Below, one piece after another: positions 49,101 to 59,200 of a DNA stretch of 64,000 nt (positions within the stretch are counted from its first letter, which is position 1; every line of letters starts with the position of its first letter). A program made the translations under genes and the position numbers. Under the pieces are notes generated by a model. That model was not told the DNA's origin, did not search any database, and saw only the letters and a program-made list of their open reading frames with translations. Source of the DNA: Nectonema munidae (taxonomy: Eukaryota; Nematomorpha; Nectonematoida; Nectonematidae); assembly GCA_030549495.1 (NCBI GenBank), contig JAUIRK010000907.1, positions 558,001-622,000 of the forward strand. The letters are read 5' to 3'.

Positions 49101-52100
49101 AGTCGTCATATTTTATTTTATAAGCCATTAAGAAAAATATACATTTACATCTAGAAAACAAGGCCTGAAAAACGATAAAAAAAAAAAGTAAAAATAGTTT
49201 AACTCAATTCACTTATAGGCAAAAATCGCAAATTATCCGTGCATTACGGTTGGATTGGGAGCTTACAGTGAAAGTATAATGTCGAGTTCTAATGGTGGTG
49301 CGTTAATTCGACCAAATCTTTTATAATAAATTTTGGAAATTATAAAAAAAAGTTCGCTCCTCAAAAAATTTTGAAGATGTTCGTCTCTGTTTTCTGTTCT
49401 ACACCACAATTTAGTAGAATCCAAACTTTATCAAATGAATACATATGCCGTCTTCCAATATTGTCGAAATTGAACGATTATATTTAATCGTATTGTCATA
49501 GAGTGGTTCCCTCTTGTCCCTCCCAGTCTACGGCCTCTTCCAGATACAATCTTTTTGGGGCAGTGCAGTGCGGGCATTGATCAATTAAATGCACGTAAAA
49601 TATTTTGTTTCAACTTAAATAACATTCATATAAAAGTAGAAGTTGTAGGTGTATGCAAGTGAACTATGTTTGGAATTACAAAGCCACTAGCGAATCGTGA
49701 TATACTTTTGAAGTTGGTTTAGACACAGTAATCGTTAAAAAGAGTTTGCATCATGTTAAAGAATGTTAGCTTAGCGGGCCAAAGAGTAGATGAAAGATAG
49801 GCACTCTTGAAACCTCTTGTGAACAGTTTTTTGTTGGTAAACGGTGAATTAATATGGAATGATATTAAAAAATAAATTATTTTAAATATTGCATATAATT
49901 CAATTTATTTCTAACAAAAAATTGATTTGTTCTCCTTGCAGTACTCTAAAATATTTACCCCATTTTGGATGCTAAATTTTCCAAGAAATACTAAAAATAT
50001 ATATTATTGGATTTTAACATTTAAAGAGTGTCTATTTTTCAAATAAGAAAATGATTTCATAATGCTCTTTTTCACAACGCACTCGAAGAATCTCAAAACT
50101 TTGGCTTGAAGGAGCTAACAAAGCAAGCTTAGGAATTTTGATTGGTGTAATCATCATTTTTTTAATTTTTTATTTGTCCGTATCGCTTCTTAAACGTAAA
50201 GTGAAACATATTTTATCGAACCTTCACACTTGATAGTGTAAGCAACAGTAGCTTCACTCTCGATAGTGTAAGTTACTTGATAAAATCAGTGCAGTTTTGG
50301 TGGGATTTTGAACTTACAGTGCAAGCATTTTGAAAATTATAAAAAAAAAATTTCCCCCGCCCGCCAAAAATGTTGAGGTTGTGCGCCTCTGGTTTCTTAA
50401 TGTTGAATATACTTTTGATCAAAATTTTTGCCATAATTAAGACAAATATAGGATATTTATTGAAAAAGACCAGAAGGTTAAAAATACGAATAAAACATTA
50501 CTATACTATACAAAAAGGTATTCTACCATTCAAAACGTTACGTCTGGCCAGCCTATTATAAGCATAAAAATATTCTGTCTGTTTACATTCTTTTCAAAGT
50601 AGGACTGTATGAGATTCATGGAAAATGAAATGGAATCTTACTAGATAAATTATTGCTGTCATGTCACATTTAAAATCCATAATGGAAGATCCATTATCAT
50701 TCATCGAGAGTTTTCATCGAGAAGGCACAATTTCGTCGCTCGCATCGAACTATGAGGAAAAGAGGTTTGATGAGGGATCGAAGCCGAGTATCTAACCAAC
50801 CTTACTCATGTGCGTAACTAATTTTATTTGATTTGGATGCAAACCAACAAATTTAAAAGTAATTACCTCTTGAATATATTTTTATTATTATGGATTAAAT
50901 TAACTATTATTATATTATGTACTTAATTGCTTACATTTTTCCTATATTTTAATTTAGAATATATCTTCATGGTTTAACTTCACCAAAATTGGTTAAATTT
51001 TTTATTTTTTTAGATTTCAACGAATTTTTTTTTTGCTATTTTTAAAATTTCAATAATTATGAAAAACTTCCATCTCAGATATCACAAATCATAAATCAGA
51101 GCGTTCTTTTAAAAACAATTTGTGTTCTTGTGTTTCATAAAATAGAGATAAATCAAAAATGAATTATTGTCCTTTGAATTTAATGAAGGAGAACAATGTA
51201 CTTGAATGATGTTCCTAAAGGAATTTTTATCATCTGACGACACTCCTGACTCAATGAGCACGCTCACTTCCTGATTTCTGAGTTCTGCGAGGAGCCATTC
51301 AAGACTGACATTAACTTCTTTATTTTTCTCGTTGGATAAAATTGGCCAGCCGCCAAAATAAGTGATCAAGTCTTTGAGGGATCTAACGCTCACTGAATCA
51401 ACTTGAGCTGAAAATAGAGACGCATTCAAAATTGGTATGTCGTGCATGAAAAGCAATTTACCTTACTTGTGTTCATGCAAGAGGCGTAGAGTTTCTTTGC
51501 TTTCACTGTCGCTTCGCAGTCATCTATGTTTTTGGGAGACGATAGTAAGGCTAAAACAAAAAATGGTTTTAGCAGTGCCAATGTAACAACACGATTTACA
51601 CGCTTTCCTTCGGTGAATGTGTCAATGAACAATGATAAAAAGTGAAAATAACTTTGAAAACTTACACTCATTAAAACGTTACGAGTGTGAGAGGTGAATT
51701 TTTTGTTTGAAATCACGGTCTGACACTTAGTTTCAAATTTTACAATAGTCTAACAGTCAAAACGCTCCAATTCGGCCACGGAATCGAAGTGTACTTTCTG
51801 AGGTTGTGCTAGCTGTTAGTCGCTTTACGAAACTGATTGAAAAATTTATTATTATTTAAAGCGTTATAATGTTTTATGTTGTATCTCTTTAACATATGAA
51901 ACAAATTGTTAATTCTTTGAGTCTATTCAAAACAGATTTTCAAGGAGGCACTGACCCAATCAAAAAAGAGATCAAATCTTGCCAACAAAATATGTTTTAT
52001 TGACAGTATAAACATACAGATATCAATCTAATAAAGTTTTTCACACATATGTAGGATACATCCAATTTTGATCTCTGCCTATATCTATAAGTACAACATT

Positions 52101-55100
52101 AGGATGCGTTTCTGATCTTCGACTTATCGGGCAAATTCCACTTTTCCTATCCTTTTCCTCGTTTGTGTCCAAAAAGCAGCAGTTCGTCTTATTTCCGACA
52201 GCGACCTATTGAACGAAAAATAGGGTACACTCTTTTCATAAGCAAATAATTCTCCAATTGTTCTAAAATGGAAGCATAAAAACAAGCAAATTTTATAGAT
52301 TGGCATTTTTCAAATTTTTTTAACTGCGACCCATAGCACGAAGCACAGTTTGCATCGCTATCCTTAATACTTAGGTGTAATAAGACAAACTCTTTTGAGG
52401 TTTGATTCGTAAAGACTGTCTTGTCATGGGAGAAATCAGTGAAAACCTACCTAAGATTTATGAGTGCTGTGCAATATTTAAAGTTGTCTATATTCTTCAC
52501 TTTGCTCTCACTTGCTTATTTTTGCTTTCCTTTCTTTTTTTGTCACGACCCATTTTATTATAAACGCGAAGGGTCGGGACCCACAGTTTGAAAAACGATG
52601 TTCTAGATCACTAAGTGTTGTAATGTTCAAAATGTGCAAATTAAATTTCATTTCTTACATTTTGCCTGCTAAAATACATCTCATCCGCTCTCCAACATAA
52701 CAAGAATTGCCAAATCTTTTTTTCTAAATGCCAGTGTAACCCATTGTGGGATATGGTTTTAGCGTTAATTCGTATATTATTTTCACATTTTAATTACTTT
52801 AAAATCAGTTAATTTTGCTTCGGAAACCATTATCAAAAGTTTTTAACACGCATATTTTCCAAATTGTATGTATGTTTACATTTTGTTCAAAGTTTTCAAT
52901 TAAATTAAACGTCAATCACAGAAGGCGATAATAAATAGCATTTTCTTTTTCAAACGGGCGTGTTATTTTATTATTTTAAACAAAAAAATTAGAGCTAATA
53001 TTGAATGCAAAATTAAATATATCTGGTAAGTTTCGCAGGTAAAACATGAGTTTTATCGGATACGCGCATAAATTTTTTTCTCGTAGGGGCAAGAGGAAGT
53101 AAGTTTAGAAGGAGGGAGGAGGGGACGATGTAACATCGGTGTGGGTAGAGAAGTTCCCTCCTTGCAGTACTCTATACACACACAGACACACTCATACAGC
53201 TTTATTGAGATTTTTGTGAAATGATATTAAAATCAAAATAACAATTATGTTGATTTATTGGCCATGTTATTAAGAAGTAAAATATACGGTACCCCTCATC
53301 CACTCTAATTTGTATTGATTATATTTACCTTTGGAAAAACTGGTGCATTCATGCTTGGAAGCACTGCTAAAATAAAGCCTTAAATAAATAAATGAAATAG
53401 AGCTTTAATAGAATCATTTTTATTTTTATCTTTAGTAGTTTATTTTATTTATTTCACTTATATAGCATTATAAAGACTGGGTGTTAACTAAGCCTTATAT
53501 GCAGCCTTCCCAATTGATGTTAGCAATGTCTAATAAATTAATAGACAGTAATTAAATAGCCCTAATTGTGAGTTTCAAAAGATTTTTGAATGTGAGAAAA
53601 AAGAATATAAAATGTGTTAATTAGATAAAATAAATAGATGTTGTTGCTTTAAAATAAAATTATGTAAAAGACATGTCTAAAAATTGTAAAAAAACCCTAC
53701 TCCGTTAGCTATTTATTTCCCAATCCCGATTTGACCTTTCCAATAAGAACTTTCTGGTTAAAACATTGAAAGTGTAAAGTGTAGTAAAGTCACCTTCTAT
53801 TAGAATTTTAATTTTTCTGGCAAGAATGTCAAACTGACCAATTCTACTCTCGTGTTCTGGAATAACATTTTCTATGGCCCATTTTCCGCAAGCATAATTG
53901 TAGAAGTCGTCGCATGGATCAACACTGGTATCGATTGAGTTGAGTATATCGCTCGCTTAAGAAATTTTACTTTAACTTCGTTCTTGTTCGGAGAGTAAAT
54001 ATTTCTTACCGATGTGGATGCAGTCTTCGGAAGTGCAAACCTTCTTGTTCACGGACTCTACGAAATGAACATAAATTTAATTTAGGTTACTTTAAATTTT
54101 AAATCTTGGGAAAATTTTTTTTGTCAATTCAAACACTTTGAATATTGAGCTGTTGGTAATTTTTTCATTTTTTTAATTGTGGTCTTGTGGAATTCGAACC
54201 CGGAGTCTAAGAAGAGATAACGTGTGAAAAATAAAATGGGTCTTGACAAAAAAGAAAAGAAATCAAAAATACGTAAGTGAGAGCAAAGTGACGAATATAA
54301 ACAACTTTAATATATTTTTTTTCAAGTTTTAAAATGATTGACTTTACTTTCGTTTCCTTTTATTAAGCTTTCATTTGGTAAGATATATATATAATATCTA
54401 AACAAATATCGTTATTAGTTATCTAAATAAATATATATGTATACAGTTTGCTAAGTCTTATTTTATGGATGAGGATATAAAAACGGTAATTTCATTAGCT
54501 AGATTAGGTCCAAAGAAAATTTAGCTAAAGACTTAATTTTTTGCTTGAATCTAGCGACGAAAACAAATTTTTTGAAATTAATGAAAAATTAGATTCTATT
54601 ACTTCTACCCTCACTCACCTTAAATTTGTCAATAACAATCTTTCTGATCCATCGGAGTCTAGACTCACGTATTCTGATGTTGTTAAAAAATACATTACAA
54701 AAATATCAGCAATCTCAATCCTGAACTTTCAATTAAAGTCTCCAAGTTTAATTATTTTTTCAAAGAGTTCTCTGAATTTTTTAATCTTAGTTCTTCTTTT
54801 CTCTTTGAATATGGAGTTGTTCCTAATTTTTTTGATACTTTTGTATTTGTGTTTGAATTGCCAATCTCTGAATTCTAAGTTTGCTGACTTATGTTGCTTA
54901 ATTAATTGCAGATTCTAATAAACACCCCATTGTTTTGATTTGTGTACAAGAAACTTGGCTTACTTCTTCTTTAAATTTTTTGACTTTGCGAATTACACAC
55001 TTTTATCAAAGCCAGCCTACTTTTCAATTCACTCAGGCCTTGGTATTTTTGTTCATAGATCATTTCTTGTATCTCAATTTCACGTCAATTTTTTTTTAAT

Positions 55101-56167
55101 TTTGAATATTTCTCAATTGAGTTAATGACTGTTTTAATAATAAAATTATCTTTCATTTATCGACCACCCAATAATTTTAGAGAGTCAATTGATGGTTTTT
55201 AACTGACTTTAATTCTTATCTCAATAAAATTATTAAAAATTTCAAACATATTCTTGTTGGAGATTTAAATATTGATCTATTTATGTTGAATAAATCACCA
55301 TTTGCCAATAAATTTCTTGAGGTTATTTTATCGCCTTCTGACCTCAATTCAATACTTTAATTGATAATATTTTGATTTCCAGTACGTCAGAGTGTAATAG
55401 TTATATTATGAAATATAATATTTCAAAATCATTTTCCTTTGTTTTTATCTTTACCCATAGAATTACCCCATAAAGTATTTGAAAAAAAGAAATTTGATAA
55501 ATGTAAATTTGTTTCTTTAGTTAGTCCAGTTAATTTCTTTTCCTCTCTCAAACATTACTTTGACTCTCCTGATTATCTCTTTTTTCATTTGTTTGAAATA
55601 TTAAACAATCTTATTTCCCATTGTACTTATTCTTATACTTTTAAGTTCAAAAATAAATACAAATTTCATGCTAATCCTTGGATGACACCTGGTCTTCTAT
55701 TTTCTATTAAAAATCATAATCATATGTTCCTCAAACTGAAAAAAAGTAAATTTAATGATTCGTTAATGCGATCAAAATATATTTATTATCGTAATAAAAT
55801 TAAAACTTGTAAAAACAATTATTTCCTTAAGTATTTCTCATTCTCGAAATTTAATAAGGAAACTTAGAATAAGGTAAATAATTTGTTCTGTGAAAACAAA
55901 AGTAATGAAATCTCTATTTGTACAAATAATAATAGGCATGCAAGATCAGTTTTCACTTGCTGAATCTGCATGGAACAATTTTATCGTTAAAAAGCGCTCA
56001 ATTCATTCCCTTGAATATCCGAAGTATTTCAAATCATCCAAACTTTTCTTCAAATTACAAAAAGTTCCCCTTTTTGATCTTATTGATGCTATAAAAGACA
56101 TTAAGAATAATGATTTTAAAGACTTTTTTAGCACTTCTACCAACTTATAGTCAAGCACATTTTCCCC

Positions 56168-56201
<34 letters not shown>

Positions 56202-59200
56202 ATTAATCGGTTTTAATGCTTGCAATCAATTTTCTACTTTTCCACAAGTATTCAAAATGTCCAAAGTTATTCCTGTTTTCAAAAAAGGGGACAAAACAAA
56301 TTTGAAAACGACTGACCTAATAAACAACTCTATAACTACTTTGATCTCAATAATTTGTTTTTCAATAAGCAATTTTTATTTCGCCTAAACCACTCAACTC
56401 AATTACTCTACTCATTATTTTTAAAGGATATTTATGAAGGCTTAGATAAACGCTTACCTCTCTCTGCCTTGTTTATTGATCTTTCTCAGGCTTTTGACTG
56501 GATCGATCATTCAACCTTACTCGATAAATTTAGTTATTATGCTTTGTCTTCTTGCAACATCCCGTTTTTCCATAGTTACTTATGTAATAGGTTTGGCAAT
56601 GGGCATGTTAATGCTATTCACTCCACCTTAACATTGTATCCCTGCGGAGTGCTCCAAAGTAAAACCCTTGGACCTCTTCTATTTCTCATTTTTATCAATG
56701 ATATTTTTGAAGTAATTTTATTCGAATGAATATATTTGTATGCTGTTGACATCACAGTTCTTTTCTCTTCTAATGATAGCATAATAGATTTTAAAATTTC
56801 TAGACTATTCAACTAGTTTGAAAAATAATAGAGATTTTGACTTAAAAAAATTTAATTTTGAATTCATTTCGGAATTTAACTTTTTGGCCTTAGCAATTGA
56901 CAATATGTTAAACTGGGAATCTCATAAATGTAATCGAATTCTCCTCCTAGTTTTTTCTATGTGGTTTTCCTATAATCACCTTGCTAAAAATTATTTTCTG
57001 CACAGTTCCAACTTTCTAGTGATTCCTAGATATAATTTTGCTAAATCTAAGCACTCTGACAGATATCGTGCTGCAAAAAAATGGAACCATTTCTCATCTC
57101 AATGTCTTGTTCTCTAACTCTCTACCTGTTCTCAAAAAGGAACTTATCCAATACTTCTTAAAGGCTTATGATTTCTCCTGTCGTGATAAATATTGCTACA
57201 TTTGTACAAACTTTTATCATTAATTGGTTATATATATCTATTTTTTTAATCAAATTTCAGGCTATTTATTTTTACTGGATTTTTTGTAAATATTTTACGC
57301 TTTGTATTATTCGGCCGCTAATTATTGTATATACATACAGTCAGTGGCGGATCCAGAAATTTCTTATAGGGGGGGGGGGCGAAATCTATTTTAATTTTTT
57401 GCAATTTTGCTAAAAGTCTTCAGAGAATACGACAGCTGTATTATGTCTTTTAGAATTCGACTTGTTATATCGTTGATATAAACGTAATCAACTACCACCA
57501 AGTATTGTTTTAGGAAAAAGTAAAATTAGTAAGGGTAATTTTCGAAGCCATTTTTCATAGGGGGGGGCTAGGCCCATAAGCCCCATCCCCTCTTGGTTCT
57601 GCCACTGCATATAGTATATTTATATATACTATAGATATAAAATAAAACTCTTATTAAGATAAGTAAAATAAATATTTTAAGACTTACTTCTCTTCGACTA
57701 AATCTACTAGGGAGAATTAAAAAAAGTTGAACACTTTATTTTCTTCTAACTCTAACTCAAAAATTAAATGAAGAAGTTATTACTGACTCCATTCTACTTT
57801 ACCCAATTCTTTCAATACTGTTTTGGTTATTAGTATATCGCATATACTTCATCATAATGTGGAGTTAATTCCTTCCATTTATAGAAAATTTTTGGGAAGT
57901 TACTTTTCAAGCCAATTACCTATCATTTTAATCATAACAATCTGTTTCATAATTGACAGTTTCGGTTTCATACTGGCCACTCTCATGAGCGGATCATGAT
58001 GTGGATTTTCATCTAAATCTCTTACAGTGCTCTCTTCAATTAGATGATAGAACGCAATGTATATCTATTGATGCTATTTATTCTGAATTTTTTTAGGTTA
58101 TTGGTTCGCCTACTTTTTTCCGATTTTCATCAATGATATTACTGACGCTGACTTATTAAACACTCTTTACTTATGTGCTGACGCTATCACTATTCTCTAT
58201 CCTATGGATGATCCGCTTTTAGAGATCACTTTTTCTAAGTTAGTAGATTGCTTCTGAAATAACTCATTGCGGATAAACTTTAGCAAAGGCGAAGCTTTTT
58301 ATATTTTAATTAATAACATACGTAAACTTAATCTCTCAGATTTAGGTATTGAATGTGTTTAAATTGAGTTTGAAGCCTCATTGTAGCTTTGTTTAAAAAA
58401 AATGAACATTGTGCTTGGTAAATTCAGAGAGTGTAGAAATGAATTTCCTGTGGCTCCTAAATTGATGCCAATTAAAATAATAATAAAATTTTAATTAAAA
58501 ATTAATTTAAAAATTCCTATTTTTACCATATATTTATTATAGCATTGTTAACGGGGTTATGCAGCAAGTGATGATATAAGAACGCTCCAAAAAGGTGCTA
58601 AGATTAGTGTTAAACCAACCTTCTATTTCTGATACATCTACTTTATTTCTTGATAATAATCTTCTTAAACTTGATGACATCGATCATCTTTGTCTTTCTT
58701 TATTTCTTACAAATTCAGCAACAATATTTACCAATTATAAATCGATGTTTTTTCTTAAGAAATTCTAGTAGTTTCTCGATATAAGTTTGTAAGTATTTCA
58801 ATTCTATAGTATCTTCTTTGTTAAAAATCTCTGACGCTGTTAAATATGTAAAAAGTTACCTTTTGAAATACTGCATCAGATTTTAGGAGCGTCAATGTTT
58901 GATTGCAAATTGTTTTGTTTGCAGGTATTTATCTATTTGAGTTGTTTGGGTATTTGTCGTTTCGTGCTTTAAGCGTAATTTATCAGTTTTCTCTGATAAC
59001 TTAATTTCCAAATAACTATATTTTTTATACATGTGAAACATTTGCTTATTTTCTTGTATATATAATAAACATTAATATAAGTTTCAAAATATATCATTAC
59101 TTTATCTTTTTTTTAAATTTTATTTTCATTTCCATCCTATACTTATATATTAATCTCTAGCGGCTCTGATCTTTGAAGTATGCACTTCTTCCATCCAATT

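Noticed and set aside
53329-53366. Possible extra M13 exon encoding [12 protein letters not shown] between exons 3 and 4
   Set aside because: It has plausible AG/GT borders, but it breaks the frame into exon 4, while exon 3 joins exon 4 directly in the phase and with the spacing expected for M13 proteins.
54181-54215. Functional tRNA gene
   Set aside because: There is a good B box and 3' strand, but no pairing 5' acceptor strand, D arm or anticodon arm at the right distance.
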